Counted from the stretch's first letter, positions 32,096 through 42,925 are shown. The stretch is DNA of 64,000 nucleotides from Neobacillus sp. PS3-12 (GCF_030915385.1 NZ_CP133268.1:2551001-2615000); one strand, 5' to 3'. A program made the numbers and translations. Notes: generated by a model from the letters alone, not told the origin.

Positions 32096-33460
32096 CTATG
32101 CGCCCGCAGGCACCATGGAATCGTCAAAACGCCTTTCGAGGTTGACGAATTTATTATATTCCTTTACAAAAGCAAGCGAAACCGTTCCTGTCGGACCATT
32201 ACGCTGTTTTGCTATAATAATTTCAATGATATTTTTGTTCTCTGATTCTTTATCATAATAATCATCGCGGTAGAGGAAGGCTACAATATCGGCATCCTGC
32301 TCAATACTACCTGATTCACGAATATCGGACATCATCGGCCGCTTATCCTGACGCTGCTCTACACCACGGGAAAGCTGTGAAAGGGCAATGATAGGCACTT
32401 GAAGTTCACGCGCCAGCTGCTTTAATGACCTTGAAATTTCTGATACTTCCTGCTGGCGGTTTTCACCTGATCGGCCGCTTCCGAGAATCAACTGTAAGTA
32501 ATCAATTAAGATCATTCCTAAACCATGTTCCTGCTTTAAACGGCGACATTTTGCACGGATATCATTCACCCGTATCCCAGGAGTATCATCAATAAAAATC
32601 CCGGCATTTGACAAGCTTCCCATTGCCATTGTCAGTTTACCCCAGTCTTCATCCGTTAAAGAGCCTGTCCTTAATCGCTGGGCATCAATATTTCCTTCGG
32701 CACAAAGCATACGCATGACTAGCTGCTCCGCACCCATCTCAAGACTAAAAATCGCAACATTTTCACCTGTTTTTGTCGCAACATTTTGGGAGATATTCAA
32801 GGCAAATGCTGTTTTACCAACAGATGGACGGGCTCCAACGATAATTAAATCGTTGCGCTGGAATCCTGCCGTCATCTTGTCTAGTTCGGTAAAACCTGTG
32901 GCGATCCCGGTAATCTCACCAACACTGGCATGCATGGACTCAATATTATCATATGTCCGAACAAGGACATCTTTAATGTTATGGAATGCACCGGCATTTT
33001 TACGTTGTGCTACCTCTAAAATACTTTTTTCAGCTTCACTTAAAACTGTTTCTACTTCATCCTCACGAGTATATCCATCCTGAGCAATGTTTGTAGCCGT
33101 TCTGATTAATCGGCGAAGCAATGATTTTTCTTCTATTATTCTAGCATAATACTCCATATTCGCTGCTGTTGGCACTGAAGCAGCAAGTTCACTTAAATAA
33201 CTAACACCGCCAGTATCTTCTAAAAGTTTGGCGGCAGCAAGTTCTTCAGTAACCGTAATTAAGTCAACAGCTTTGCCTTCATCATTTAATTTTAACATCG
33301 CATTAAATATCTTTTGATGGGCAGCACGGTAAAAGTCTTCGGGTATTAAAATCTCAGAAGCTAATGTTAGGGAAGATGGTTCCAGAAAAATGGCACCTAA
33401 AACAGCCTGTTCTGCTTCAATATTTTGCGGGGGAATGCGGTCTGCAAACACATCACTCAT
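32096..33460 (-). CDS. dnaB: Replicative DNA helicase DnaB (DnaC of B. subtilis)
   Basis: Hexameric 5'-3' helicase that unwinds DNA at the fork and recruits primase. 454 residues. The N-terminal helical domain (about 10-110, IPPQNIEAEQAVLG) is followed by a RecA-like C-terminal domain with Walker A GARPSVGKTAFALN (about 210-223), Walker B MILIDYLQL and the arginine finger region SDIRESGSIEQDAD. No intein or insertion is present. It lies downstream of rplI with a terminator between. In B. subtilis this gene is named dnaC. Confidence 0.97.
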   Translation of the reverse strand: MSDVFADRIPPQNIEAEQAVLGAIFLEPSSLTLASEILIPEDFYRAAHQKIFNAMLKLNDEGKAVDLITVTEELAAAKLLEDTGGVSYLSELAASVPTAANMEYYARIIEEKSLLRRLIRTATNIAQDGYTREDEVETVLSEAEKSILEVAQRKNAGAFHNIKDVLVRTYDNIESMHASVGEITGIATGFTELDKMTAGFQRNDLIIVGARPSVGKTAFALNISQNVATKTGENVAIFSLEMGAEQLVMRMLCAEGNIDAQRLRTGSLTDEDWGKLTMAMGSLSNAGIFIDDTPGIRVNDIRAKCRRLKQEHGLGMILIDYLQLILGSGRSGENRQQEVSEISRSLKQLARELQVPIIALSQLSRGVEQRQDKRPMMSDIRESGSIEQDADIVAFLYRDDYYDKESENKNIIEIIIAKQRNGPTGTVSLAFVKEYNKFVNLERRFDDSMVPAGA

Positions 33461-33615
33461 ATAAAAACCTCCATTCTAAGAGGAATAATTAATCAAAAAG
33501 GCGGCGCGAGCGCAGCCACACTATCCAAGTCATCTAAATGAATCTATTTCTTTAACAAGAGCTGGTTCAGCAACTGCATATTTGCGAAGCTCCGCCCCTT
33601 TTCCTTTGGAAAAGA

Positions 33616-33643
33616 GAAAAAGTGACCAGCTACAACCGATCAC
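33616..33643 (-). terminator. Terminator of the yybS-gdpP-rplI operon
   Basis: On the minus strand GTGATCGG-TTGTAG-CTGGTCAC (two G-U pairs) is followed by TTTTTCTC, about 50 bases past the rplI stop. Confidence 0.75.
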
Positions 33644-33694
33644 ATTTACCTCTACTATCATATCATGTTTATTTTAAAAGTGAATGGGTAAAAA

Positions 33695-34144
33695 TTAGTT
33701 TCCTTCTTTGACATGTACATCCAAAACAGCCGTTACTTCATGATGCAGCTTAACTGGTACCTTTGTATGGCCAAGTGTACGAATCGCATCTGCCAATTCC
33801 ATTTTCCTTTTGTCGATTTTGATACCGTGTTTTTTTTGTAATTCTTCAGATATTTGCTTTGTTGTAATCGATCCGAATAACCGTCCGCCCTCACCAGCTT
33901 TTGTTATCAACTCAACGGTTACTTTTTCGACAGCTTCTTTTAATTTTTTTGCTTCAGCAAGTTCTTCAGCTGCTAGTTTTTCCTCTTTTTTCTGTTGAGC
34001 TGAGAGTAAGCTCATGCTAGATTGATTTGCCTCAATTGCCAAACCTTGTTTTATTAAGAAGTTATGGGCATAACCATCCGCTACATTTTTCACTTCACCT
34101 TTTTTACCTTTTCCTTTAACATCCTTTAAAAAAATAACTTTCAT
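33695..34144 (-). CDS. rplI: 50S ribosomal protein L9
   Basis: 149-residue primary rRNA-binding protein with two globular ends and a long connecting helix. The N-terminal [29 protein letters not shown] is the rRNA-binding signature, and the Lys/Glu-rich helix spans about 41-75. The start codon overlaps the gdpP stop as ATGA, so it is translationally coupled to gdpP, as in other Bacillus. Confidence 0.98.
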   Translation of the reverse strand: MKVIFLKDVKGKGKKGEVKNVADGYAHNFLIKQGLAIEANQSSMSLLSAQQKKEEKLAAEELAEAKKLKEAVEKVTVELITKAGEGGRLFGSITTKQISEELQKKHGIKIDKRKMELADAIRTLGHTKVPVKLHHEVTAVLDVHVKEGN

Positions 34145-36114
34145 CCTTTTTTTCCTCCTTCAATGTATTCGTCAATTGCTTGTTTAAGCATCTCTTCAGC
34201 CTCTTCAATGGATACACCTGAAAGCTGTGTAGCCGCATTTGTGAGATGGCCGCCGCCTCTAAGGTGTTCCATTATGACCTGAACATTGATATCCCCGAGT
34301 GACCTGGCACTAATTCCAAGCTGCTCTTCGTTTCGTTTAGCAATGACAAAAGAAGCTACAACACCATCTAAAGTTAACAAGGTATCCGCTGCCTGCGCAA
34401 TTAATACCTGATCATGAATTTGTTGATCACTTCCAGTGGCAATAGCAATGCCATCTTTATAAAAATCGACTGTTTCAATTAACTTCGACCTCTTTAGATA
34501 GGAATCAATATCTTCTCGCAGGAATTTTTGAACAAGAACGGTATCAGCACCCTGCGCCCTTAAGTACGATGCAGCATCAAATGTTCGTGAACCCGTTCGC
34601 AATGTAAAGCTCTTTGTATCCACAATGATCCCTGCTAAAAGGGCGGTTGCCTCAAGCATATCGATTTTTCCGCGCTTTGGCTGATATTCCAAAAGTTCTG
34701 TCACCAATTCAGAGGTAGAGGAGGCATATGGCTCCATATAAACTAACAGCGGATTTTTAATAAAGTCTTCACTGCGACGGTGATGATCAATGACAACAAC
34801 CTTATCAATCCTACTAAGGAGCCGTTCCTCAATAACAAGACCTGATATATGTGTATCAACAACAACAAGTAACGTTTTATCGGTGGCGATTTCTAATGCT
34901 TCCTCAGGGCTTATAAAATAGGAAAGTACCTCTTCATTTTGACGAATTTCCTTCACAAGCCGTTTGACACCGGTATCAATTTCTTGAAAGTTTACAACAA
35001 TATAGGCATCTTTCTGGTTCATTTGGGCAACCTTATAAATCCCAATTGAAGCACCAATTGCATCCATATCAGGGTTTTTATGCCCCATGATAATAACCTT
35101 ATCACTCTCAGTAATTAATTCTTTTAACGCATGAGAGATAACCCTTGCCCGCACTCTCGTTCTCTTTTCAATTGGATTTGTCTTGCCTCCGTAAAACTTC
35201 ACCTTCCCATCTGCCTGCTTAATGACAACCTGGTCGCCACCGCGGCCCAGTGCTAAGTCGAGACTCGATTGAGCAAGCGTTCCTAATTCAGGAAGGGAAG
35301 AGACCCCTGTACCCACACCAATACTTAGAGTAAAAGAAACATTTTGTTTCGATGTCATTTCTCTCACATCATCAAGGATGGCGAATTTTCTTGTTTCAAG
35401 ATTTTGCAGAATACCTTCATTAAAAACAGCAATAAAGCGTTCTGATGAGATCCTCTTAAAGAAAATACCATTTTCTTGGGCCCATTTATTAAGAATGGAA
35501 ATAACCAGGTTATTTAAACTACTGCGCATCTGGTCATCCATTCCTTGTGTCAGTTCATCATAGTTATCCAAAAAGATGATCGCAATAGCCGTTCGCTCAT
35601 TACGATACATTTTTTCAATCTCTGCCTGTTCCGTTACATCAAAAAAGTAAAGAAGTCGTTCATCCCGTTTTAAAATTACACGGAATTTCCGATCATGAAG
35701 CATAATAATTTCCGTTTCCACTTCCTGTTTGATCAATGGGATAAGCGATTCAGCCACATTATAGAGGGATCTCCCGGCTAATGTATCCTCATCAAAGCAT
35801 GAAGCAAGAAAGGGGTTTGTCCACTCAATAACATACTCATCGTTTATCAGCATAATCCCAATTGGCATCTCTAACAGAGCTTCCTCGCCAACTCGCTTGA
35901 TTCGATATGACAAGGTTGCAATATATTCTTCCAATTCTTTTCTCTGACGTCTGTCAATGGAAAACATATAGTAAATCGGCAATACCATTGCCAGCAACCC
36001 TGCTAAACTTAATATCCAATTATACATGAACAAGATGATCAGAAGCACTACTGTAATGCCTGTTAACCCGTAAAAGGGATATCTAATCGATCGCTTTTCT
36101 AAAAATGTAGGCAT
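34141..36114 (-). CDS. gdpP: Cyclic-di-AMP phosphodiesterase GdpP (YybT)
   Basis: Membrane enzyme that degrades the essential messenger c-di-AMP, affecting potassium, osmotic and wall homeostasis. It has two N-terminal membrane helices (about 12-52), a PAS-like domain (about 80-150), a degenerate GGDEF domain (about 170-300, lacking the GGDEF motif) and a DHH/DHHA1 phosphodiesterase (about 335-650) with [12 protein letters not shown] (345-356) and DHH (443-445). 657 residues, standard length. GGAGCG RBS. It is in an operon yybS-gdpP-rplI. Confidence 0.96.
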   Translation of the reverse strand: MPTFLEKRSIRYPFYGLTGITVVLLIILFMYNWILSLAGLLAMVLPIYYMFSIDRRQRKELEEYIATLSYRIKRVGEEALLEMPIGIMLINDEYVIEWTNPFLASCFDEDTLAGRSLYNVAESLIPLIKQEVETEIIMLHDRKFRVILKRDERLLYFFDVTEQAEIEKMYRNERTAIAIIFLDNYDELTQGMDDQMRSSLNNLVISILNKWAQENGIFFKRISSERFIAVFNEGILQNLETRKFAILDDVREMTSKQNVSFTLSIGVGTGVSSLPELGTLAQSSLDLALGRGGDQVVIKQADGKVKFYGGKTNPIEKRTRVRARVISHALKELITESDKVIIMGHKNPDMDAIGASIGIYKVAQMNQKDAYIVVNFQEIDTGVKRLVKEIRQNEEVLSYFISPEEALEIATDKTLLVVVDTHISGLVIEERLLSRIDKVVVIDHHRRSEDFIKNPLLVYMEPYASSTSELVTELLEYQPKRGKIDMLEATALLAGIIVDTKSFTLRTGSRTFDAASYLRAQGADTVLVQKFLREDIDSYLKRSKLIETVDFYKDGIAIATGSDQQIHDQVLIAQAADTLLTLDGVVASFVIAKRNEEQLGISARSLGDINVQVIMEHLRGGGHLTNAATQLSGVSIEEAEEMLKQAIDEYIEGGKKG

Positions 36115-36132
36115 CGTTTATCGCTCCTATTG

Positions 36133-37077
36133 TTACACTTGTTTTTCATTACGCTTTCGCAGTCCGAAACCTAAATCAATTATACCTAATATCCCTATAA
36201 TATAAAGAAGAATTGGCATGATGAATGAGACCACAACGATTATGATAGGCAAGGACTTGGATGCACCTCTTTGATAGAAATAATAAAAGATAAAGGTTAA
36301 CCCTTGAAAAAGCATAAATAACTGCAAAATATAAGAAAGATTGATTAACGCTGTGCTCAAGTATGTGCCGGTTTGCGGATGAAATACCATCTGTAAGAGC
36401 ATGACTATTAGATAGTACCATAGAAGGCTCCTTGGGAGGCTAATTTCTCTAAAGGGCTTCCAATTCTCCATATTGATTCCAAATCTTTTCAATACAGGCA
36501 ACGCCAGCAACTGAATGAAGAAAACAGCAACAAACGATGAAATAACAAATAAACTTGGAACTAGTGTTTTAATTAAATCTAATGCTTGCTCAAATTGTTT
36601 TAGAACCTTTTGGCTTTCTTGTTGTTGACCAAATCCCTTAAGAATATCCGATGAAGTTGATAAAGAGTCACGCATTGTTTTAATTAATTCATCGATAAAG
36701 TTAAAATGGAAGAGAGCAGCACTTACTACATATTGAATAATTAAGCTCAGTAAAAAAATAAACGAGCCTGCAATTAGTATTGCCGTTCTGCTTTTGTTTT
36801 TTTGGATTAAATAACCCATTACTGCCCCGGTAATACCGTATGTAAGTGTAAGCGGCAATGCAACAATCGTACCTGCAATAAATGAGATCAGAAGCCCAGC
36901 AACCGTAAAAACAAGGATGCTTTTCAAATCATTTTTTGCAGCAAATAAAATAAACGGCAATGGTAAAACAAAGTTAACGATCATACCAATTACTGGTGCA
37001 TAGATGGTAATTAATAATAAAACAGTAAAAGCTGCTAAAAGGATGGCTCCTTCGGTTAATTTACGTACATTATTCAA
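36133..37077 (-). CDS. yybS: YybS family DUF2232 membrane protein
   Basis: 314-residue polytopic membrane protein with roughly eight hydrophobic segments and little soluble sequence apart from a central amphipathic stretch (about 135-165). It belongs to the DUF2232 family that precedes gdpP in Bacilli. The fold is related to small-molecule transporter S-components, but the substrate and function are unknown. It lies 18 bases upstream of gdpP in the same operon. Confidence 0.9.
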   Translation of the reverse strand: MNNVRKLTEGAILLAAFTVLLLITIYAPVIGMIVNFVLPLPFILFAAKNDLKSILVFTVAGLLISFIAGTIVALPLTLTYGITGAVMGYLIQKNKSRTAILIAGSFIFLLSLIIQYVVSAALFHFNFIDELIKTMRDSLSTSSDILKGFGQQQESQKVLKQFEQALDLIKTLVPSLFVISSFVAVFFIQLLALPVLKRFGINMENWKPFREISLPRSLLWYYLIVMLLQMVFHPQTGTYLSTALINLSYILQLFMLFQGLTFIFYYFYQRGASKSLPIIIVVVSFIMPILLYIIGILGIIDLGFGLRKRNEKQV

Positions 37078-37149
37078 CTCTTCACCCCATAATTCATTAA
37101 ACCCTTATCCCTATATTGTAGCTAGTTGAGAACTTTGATTCAACTAAAA

Positions 37150-37184
37150 AAGAAAAAGGCAGCAGGGACATGCCCTGACTGCCT
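37150..37184 (-). terminator. Terminator of rpsF-ssb-rpsR
   Basis: On the minus strand AGGCAGTCAGGG-CATG-TCCCTGCTGCCT (one bulge) is followed by TTTTCTTTTTT. Confidence 0.85.
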
Positions 37185-37196
37185 TCTTTCTACTTA

Positions 37197-37472
<276 letters not shown>

Positions 37473-37475
37473 TTA

Positions 37476-37994
37476 TTAAAATGGTAGATCATCATCGGAA
37501 ATGTCAATTTGACCGTTTCCTGCGAACGGATCCTCATCCACTCTGGTAAAACCCTGATTGTTATTATTGTTATTGTTATTGTTTTGTCGTTGATTCTGAT
37601 TGCTGCCGCCATATGGATTTCCTGATGGTTCCATAGGTGGGGCACCATAATCGTTGCCTCTTCCGCCGCCTGCGGATCCTTTAGGCTCAAGAAACTGAAC
37701 ATTGTCTGCTACAATCTCGGTAAAATATTGACGTTTTCCATCTTGCTCGTAAGTACGAACCTGAATTCTTCCGTCTACACCTGCCAAGCTTCCTTTTTTC
37801 AGGAAGTTTGCAACATTTTCTGCTGCCTTGCGCCAAACGACAATATTAAGGAAGTCTGCTTCTCGTTCACCTTGCTGATTTGAAAATTGACGATTTACAG
37901 CAAGTGTGAAGGTAGCAACAGCAACACCATTTGGTGTGTATCTTAATTCAGGGTCTTTTGTTAAACGACCAACAAGTACACAACGATTGATCAT
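37476..37994 (-). CDS. ssb: Single-stranded DNA-binding protein
   Basis: Coats ssDNA and recruits replication and repair proteins. OB-fold (about 1-105, [20 protein letters not shown]), a disordered Gly/Asn/Gln-rich linker, and the acidic tip DISDDDLPF that binds partner proteins. I chose ATG at 37994 for GGAG 9-12 bases upstream; a TTG at 38003 is in frame but overlaps the RBS. The linker contains nine consecutive Asn codons, a trinucleotide run at about 37558-37590. Middle gene of rpsF-ssb-rpsR. Confidence 0.97.
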   Translation of the reverse strand: MINRCVLVGRLTKDPELRYTPNGVAVATFTLAVNRQFSNQQGEREADFLNIVVWRKAAENVANFLKKGSLAGVDGRIQVRTYEQDGKRQYFTEIVADNVQFLEPKGSAGGGRGNDYGAPPMEPSGNPYGGSNQNQRQNNNNNNNNNQGFTRVDEDPFAGNGQIDISDDDLPF

Positions 37995-38065
37995 CAGAAT
38001 CAACTCCTTTTCTCCAAGTAATGTTTCATACGAAACATTTTTTTCGAAAATATTTATATCAAGTT

Positions 38066-38353
38066 CTATTCTTCTTCTTTAATTACGATGTGGCGAATGA
38101 TATCTTCGCTGATCTTTGCTAGACGGTCAAATTCTTGAACCGCAGCTGGTGTAGATGTTATAGTTGCGATTTGGTAGTAACCATCACGGAAATCATTGAT
38201 TTCATATGCAAGACGGCGCTTACCCCAATCTTTTGTTTCTACTGTCTCCGCACCGTTATCTTTAAGAATTGTGCTGAAACGCTCAACTAGAGCTTTTTTC
38301 GCTTCATCTTCAATGTTTGGGCGGATGATGTACATAACTTCGTACTTTCTCAT
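38066..38353 (-). CDS. rpsF: 30S ribosomal protein S6
   Basis: 95-residue S6 ([19 protein letters not shown]...), the ferredoxin-like partner of S18. Start at 38353 is fixed by an ideal GGAGGTGA; the frame is open to 38410 but without RBS. First gene of the operon. A leader hairpin lies immediately upstream and may mediate S6:S18 feedback. Confidence 0.97.
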   Translation of the reverse strand: MRKYEVMYIIRPNIEDEAKKALVERFSTILKDNGAETVETKDWGKRRLAYEINDFRDGYYQIATITSTPAAVQEFDRLAKISEDIIRHIVIKEEE

Positions 38354-38371
38354 CACTGTCACCTCCTTTTG

Positions 38372-38397
38372 GTCTAAACGGCCCTTATCGGGCAAGG
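38372..38397 (-). promoter_or_regulatory. Possible S6:S18 autoregulatory leader
   Basis: On the minus strand GCCCGATAAGGGC forms a small stem followed by CGTTTAGACC just ahead of the rpsF RBS. S6:S18 leaders in many bacteria carry a CCG-containing bulged hairpin here. The match is suggestive only. Confidence 0.35.
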
Positions 38398-38472
38398 AGC
38401 AATTGTTCATTACTCACAAGGTAAAAGTATAGCACAGCTCTTCCTGAAAAGCAATGCCCATCACTATTTCCC

Positions 38473-38513
38473 GGACAATAAAATACAAAATGCTCCACAG
38501 AAATCTGCGGAGC
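38473..38513 (-). terminator. Terminator of ychF
   Basis: On the minus strand GCTCCGCAG-ATTT-CTGTGGAGC (one G-U) is followed by ATTTTGTATTTT, just past the ychF stop. Confidence 0.8.
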
Positions 38514-38523
38514 AAGTGAAATA

Positions 38524-39624
38524 TTAAACATTAAAACGGAAGTGCATGACGTCTCCGTCTTTTACTTCGTACTCTTTACCTTCAAGTCTTACTTTACCTG
38601 CTTCTCTGGCAGCGACCATGTTTCCGCCTGCTAATAGATCTTCATAGGATACAGTTTCAGCACGGATGAATCCACGTTCAAAGTCAGTGTGAATAATTCC
38701 TGCACATTGTGGTGCTTTCATTCCTTTGCGGAAGGTCCATGCGCGGACTTCCTGAACACCAGCAGTAAAGTAAGTTGCTAAACCAAGCAAATGATAGGCA
38801 GCGCGGATTAATTGATCAAGACCTGATTCCTTAATGCCAAGCTCCTGCAAAAACATTGCTTTTTCTTCACCTTCAAGTTCAGCAATTTCCTCTTCAATTT
38901 TTGCACAAACAACAATCACTTCTGCTTGCTCAGCAGCAGCAAATTCACGAACCTTTTGAACATATTCATTTGCAGATGGATCGGCCACTTCATCTTCACC
39001 AACATTGGCTACATAAAGAACTGGTTTGATTGTTAATAGGTGAAGTCCTTTCACAATCTTTAATTGTTCATCATTAAATTCAACGGTACGAGCTGGTTTC
39101 TCTTCCTCAAAAGCATCACGAAGCAAGGAAAGAACTTCATATTCAGCCATTGATTCTTTATCTTTTTGTTTTGCTAACTTCTCAACACGAGCAATTCGTT
39201 TTTCTACAGATTCCATGTCGGCCAAGATTAATTCGAGGTTAATCGTTTCAATATCAGAAATAGGATCAACTTTACCGGCAACATGGGTAATGTTTTCATC
39301 CTCAAAGCAACGGACAACCTGGCAGATTGCATCTACCTGGCGAATGTGGGAAAGAAACTTATTCCCTAAACCTTCTCCTTTGCTTGCACCTTTTACAATT
39401 CCGGCAATATCCGTAAATTCAAAGGTAGTAGGAACTGTTTTTTTTGGCTGAACAAGCTCTGTCAGCTTGTTTAAACGCTCATCAGGAACCTCAACAACAC
39501 CTACATTTGGGTCAATCGTACAAAAGGGATAGTTGGCAGATTCTGCACCTGCCTGGGTAATTGCATTAAACAATGTAGACTTACCGACATTTGGTAAACC
39601 AACAATACCTGCAGTTAAAGCCAT
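38524..39624 (-). CDS. ychF: Redox-regulated ATPase/GTPase YchF (OLA1 family)
   Basis: 366-residue Obg-like NTPase that associates with ribosomes and prefers ATP in characterised homologues. G1 GLPNVGKSTLFNA (about 8-20), G3 DIAGIVKGASKGEGLGN, and the C-terminal TGS domain (about 280-364, VRAWTFRKGMKAPQCAG...KDGDVMHFRF). Complete and typical. It has its own terminator. Confidence 0.97.
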   Translation of the reverse strand: MALTAGIVGLPNVGKSTLFNAITQAGAESANYPFCTIDPNVGVVEVPDERLNKLTELVQPKKTVPTTFEFTDIAGIVKGASKGEGLGNKFLSHIRQVDAICQVVRCFEDENITHVAGKVDPISDIETINLELILADMESVEKRIARVEKLAKQKDKESMAEYEVLSLLRDAFEEEKPARTVEFNDEQLKIVKGLHLLTIKPVLYVANVGEDEVADPSANEYVQKVREFAAAEQAEVIVVCAKIEEEIAELEGEEKAMFLQELGIKESGLDQLIRAAYHLLGLATYFTAGVQEVRAWTFRKGMKAPQCAGIIHTDFERGFIRAETVSYEDLLAGGNMVAAREAGKVRLEGKEYEVKDGDVMHFRFNV

Positions 39625-39734
39625 TCCTATGTCACTCCTCTAAAAAAATATCTATCCATAAGTTTTTCATTATGTCAAAAATAAAAAAGTCTCCCACAAT
39701 TATAGTTATTAAATGAGGAAAAGACAAGTTTCCA

Positions 39735-39764
39735 AAAGAAAACAGCCGCTTATGCAGCTGCTTA
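39735..39764 (-). terminator. Terminator of the molybdopterin oxidoreductase gene
   Basis: On the minus strand CAGCTGC-ATAA-GCGGCTG is followed by TTTTCTTTTGG. The hairpin abuts the stop codon. Confidence 0.65.
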
Positions 39765-41747
39765 AAATTTTTCAATATTGACGAGACAATCATATAATGT
39801 GCTTCCTAGTCCGTTGTCAGAAGCCCGACTGGATGTCAGCGAATTAATCGGACCACCGAATTTGCTCCAAATTCCTTCATCAATATTGATTGTATTAGGA
39901 TGAATTTTTATATTTAATGAAGCAATACCTGTTACTTCACCGCGATCGTTCCAAACTCTTATATTATCTCCATTATTCAACTGAAGATTGTTAGCAATGT
40001 TTTCTGCTATCTCAACCTTAACAACAGGGTTATTTCCCCATAGTTGATAATTCTGCGAGTGATTCGATCGCAATGGATGGATCGTTAGCAAATGGTAGGG
40101 ATATTTATTTGCCAGTTCCGAGTCTGACCATTTAGATTCCATCGGAAGAGAAAGCTTTATACGACCATACTTGCTGGATGTGAATTCGTACTTTCCAGTA
40201 GGCGTCTGAAAATGATAATCCGACCAAGGAACCTTTTTAACTGGTAATTCCAAGGTATGCTCATTTTTCAGCTTTTGAAGAGTTAAACCTTTTTCAGCGA
40301 GTGGCTTTAAACACATCTTGAGCCATTCCTCTCTTGAAAAATCAAAGTCCTTACCAAATCCAAGCCTGTTTGCAAGCTGCGTCCAAATCCACAAGTCTGA
40401 TTTTACTTCCCCTGGTGCTTCGACAAGTTTGGGACCATAATTAATATAATGATGGTACATGGACGAATAATATAAATCTTCTTCCTCAAATGCGGTTGTT
40501 GTTGGCAAAACATAATCAGCCAGTTGGGCAGTGTCTGTCATATATTGCTCGATAACAACAAGCGTAGAAATAGAAGAAAAAGCCTTTTTGACGACGGATG
40601 AATCCGGAACCTGGGTAAGCGGATTGCCACATGTAACAAAAATCATCTCGATACTTGGATTACTAGCTGTTAATATTTCCTCTGCTTGTTTCATGATTGG
40701 AAAACTTCTTTGTGTATCTTTACGTTCTGGTAGGGTCAATTCCTCAAAAGCAAAACTCTGACCCACTTGAAGGTTGGCGTAATTGGCTCCGCCCCCAGGA
40801 ATGCCAATGTTTCCACTTACAGCAGCCAAAGCATCAATGAGACGAATCGTGTTGCCTCCATTGCTGTAACGTTGCATGCCAAGGCCCATATATGTTCCTG
40901 TCGGCTTCCCGGCATAAACTCTAGCTAAAAAAGTGATCCTTTCGATTGGAACTTCCGTTATTTCACTGATTTTCCCAAGGGAAATTCCATTAAGCAATTC
41001 TGCTAAATCTGAAAAACCGTAAGTATGATCCTCTATAAAGTCATGGTCCTCTAACCCTAAGCGAAGAATTTCCTTTATAATACCCGCAGCAAGCAAACCG
41101 TCCATTCCAGGCTTTATCGAGATATATTGGTCCGCAATTTTCGCTGTACTATTATAGATCGGGTCAATGACATATATCTTGGTACCACGTTTTTTTGCTT
41201 CGAGGAGCTGCTCATAAAAGTGCATGTTAGTACGGGCAACATTTCTTCCCCAAATAATAATATTTTTACTATTTATAAGGTCTTCCGGAGCATGTGCGCA
41301 GGCATTCCCGAAATCCCATTTTTGTGCTTCAATTCCTGAACCCCAGCAGAGTGAACCGATTAACTCTGTGACACCGCCATAAAGGTTAAAAAAACGCTGA
41401 TCAAGGTTTTTCAATATACCATTATTTGCATAATCATGACTATGAAGGACAGCGGTGCTTCCATATTTATTTTTCACTTCTACTAATCTATCAGCAATTT
41501 CATCCAGAGCCTCTTGCCATGAAATAGGTTTAAATTCGCCCTTTATCTTCTTTAATGGCTGGAGCAGCCGCTGAGAAGAGTTTGCCCTCATTTCCAGCAT
41601 GCGGCCACGGCCGCAAATTTTGCCCATTGTTATTGGGTGGGAGGGGTCACCATCAATTTTTATGACTTTTCCATTTTCGACTGTAACTTGAAAGCCACAG
41701 CTATCCCAGCAGTTTAATGGGCATGCTGATTGAAATCGTTCAGACAA
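39762..41747 (-). CDS. yyaE: Molybdopterin-dependent oxidoreductase (YyaE-like)
   Basis: Member of the formate dehydrogenase/DMSO reductase superfamily, 661 residues. The N-terminal 4Fe-4S motif CPLNCWDSCGF...GKICGRG carries the four cysteines. Molybdopterin domains follow, and the C-terminal guanine-dinucleotide-binding domain is about 545-655. Position between ychF and the parAB region matches B. subtilis yyaE. No signal peptide or electron-transfer subunit gene is adjacent, so a soluble single-subunit enzyme is likely; the substrate is unknown. Confidence 0.9.
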   Translation of the reverse strand: MSERFQSACPLNCWDSCGFQVTVENGKVIKIDGDPSHPITMGKICGRGRMLEMRANSSQRLLQPLKKIKGEFKPISWQEALDEIADRLVEVKNKYGSTAVLHSHDYANNGILKNLDQRFFNLYGGVTELIGSLCWGSGIEAQKWDFGNACAHAPEDLINSKNIIIWGRNVARTNMHFYEQLLEAKKRGTKIYVIDPIYNSTAKIADQYISIKPGMDGLLAAGIIKEILRLGLEDHDFIEDHTYGFSDLAELLNGISLGKISEITEVPIERITFLARVYAGKPTGTYMGLGMQRYSNGGNTIRLIDALAAVSGNIGIPGGGANYANLQVGQSFAFEELTLPERKDTQRSFPIMKQAEEILTASNPSIEMIFVTCGNPLTQVPDSSVVKKAFSSISTLVVIEQYMTDTAQLADYVLPTTTAFEEEDLYYSSMYHHYINYGPKLVEAPGEVKSDLWIWTQLANRLGFGKDFDFSREEWLKMCLKPLAEKGLTLQKLKNEHTLELPVKKVPWSDYHFQTPTGKYEFTSSKYGRIKLSLPMESKWSDSELANKYPYHLLTIHPLRSNHSQNYQLWGNNPVVKVEIAENIANNLQLNNGDNIRVWNDRGEVTGIASLNIKIHPNTINIDEGIWSKFGGPINSLTSSRASDNGLGSTLYDCLVNIEKF

Positions 41748-41799
41748 GTTTCACACCCCCAATTCAACCTTTTTATTTTAGCATAATATAAATAAGTCA

Positions 41800-41840
41800 A
41801 AAAAAGAAGCATGATGCTGACATCAATCAGCTTCATGCTT
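41800..41840 (-). terminator. Terminator of the DUF951 gene
   Basis: On the minus strand AAGCATGAAGCTGA pairs with TCAGCATCATGCTT and is followed by CTTTTTTTG. The stem overlaps the end of the DUF951 gene. Confidence 0.8.
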
Positions 41841-42023
41841 AACTAAGACTTTCTTCATTTTTCTTGAAAACTCTCTTCTTGGAATCAAGACGCTATGTGA
41901 ACAGCCTTCACATTTAATTCTTACATCCATACCCATACGTATTATTTTCCATCGATTGGTCCCACATGGATGCTGCTTTTTCATTTCAACAATATCATTG
42001 AGTGCAAACTCTTTTTCTTCCAT
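41823..42023 (-). CDS. yyzM: DUF951 family protein (YyzM)
   Basis: 66-residue small protein with the conserved pattern DIVEMKKQHPCGTNRWKIIRMGMDVRIKCEGCSHSVLIPR. The paired cysteines (PCG and CEGC) suggest metal binding, and the fold resembles small nucleic-acid-binding domains. It is 14 bases downstream of the MscS gene and probably co-transcribed. Function unknown. Confidence 0.9.
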   Translation of the reverse strand: MEEKEFALNDIVEMKKQHPCGTNRWKIIRMGMDVRIKCEGCSHSVLIPRREFSRKMKKVLVKHEAD

Positions 42024-42037
42024 TTATATACACCTCT

Positions 42038-42925
42038 TTATACACTTGGTTCTTTTTGTTGTTCACCATCTCTTGTGTACATAACAACACGTGGAAATGG
42101 AATTTCTATCCCATTTTCATCAAGTTTCAGTTTAATTTCTTTTCTGATTATCCTAGCAATATAAAAGTGTTTCATCGGCAGGGTTTCAGCAACGATTCTT
42201 AAGACAATTTCAGAAGGGCCAAGATTTTGAATTCCTAAAAGATCTGGTGTCTTAACTAAATCCTCATATTGCTCTGGAAGTTTTTCAAGTAGTTCTTGAA
42301 TAACTCTTTCAGCTCTTTCAATATCCTCTTCATATGCTATTGCAACATCTATAGCTGCAACACTGTTATTTAAAGAAAAGTTTGTTACTTGGTTGATTGA
42401 CCCATTTGGTAAAATATGTAGCTCGCCTGTCCAACTTTTTATTTTGGTTGTTCGTAAACCAATTGCTTCTACATCCCCTTCAAATTGGCCAACACGAATA
42501 TGATCTCCGACAGAAAATTGATCTTCAAAAATAATAAAAAATCCTGATAGTATATCTTTGACCAAACTTTGAGCTCCAAAACCAATTGCTAAACCTACAA
42601 TTCCCGCCCCAGCCAACAAGGCCTTTACGTCAATTCCTAAAACGGAAAGAATCATCATAAATACAATAAAGTAAATGACATACGAAAGCACATTATCTAA
42701 TAGCTTTGAAAGTGTCTCTTCACGACGTTCAGATGTTCTCAATGGAGAACGGTCCCTAATTTTAAATATATTGTGGATTGTTACTTTTCCAATGCGGATG
42801 ATAATGTTCGCAACTGCAACTATGATGATAATTTTAATGATTCCTGTACCAATAGTAACCCATGTTTTCTCATCTAAAAAATCAGTTATCAGCTTTTGAG
42901 AAACACCGATTTGAGAAATATTCAT
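42038..42925 (-). CDS. Small-conductance mechanosensitive channel (MscS family)
   Basis: 295-residue channel that opens on membrane tension to release solutes. It has three N-terminal membrane helices (about 25-48, 75-100, 103-130), with the pore helix in LLAGAGIVGLAIGFGAQSLV, followed by the MscS beta domain (GDHIRVGQFEGDVEAIGLRTT) and the alpha/beta cage (about 190-285). It lies upstream of yyzM, as in related bacilli. Complete. Confidence 0.94.
   Translation of the reverse strand: MNISQIGVSQKLITDFLDEKTWVTIGTGIIKIIIIVAVANIIIRIGKVTIHNIFKIRDRSPLRTSERREETLSKLLDNVLSYVIYFIVFMMILSVLGIDVKALLAGAGIVGLAIGFGAQSLVKDILSGFFIIFEDQFSVGDHIRVGQFEGDVEAIGLRTTKIKSWTGELHILPNGSINQVTNFSLNNSVAAIDVAIAYEEDIERAERVIQELLEKLPEQYEDLVKTPDLLGIQNLGPSEIVLRIVAETLPMKHFYIARIIRKEIKLKLDENGIEIPFPRVVMYTRDGEQQKEPSV

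Noticed and set aside
33461..33615. GC-rich GGCGGCGCGAGCGCAGCC patch between dnaB and rplI as a further copy of the dispersed repeats
   Set aside because: Only a short palindrome-like patch; it shares no ordered blocks with the repeats at 12.4, 17.8 or 53.8 kb.
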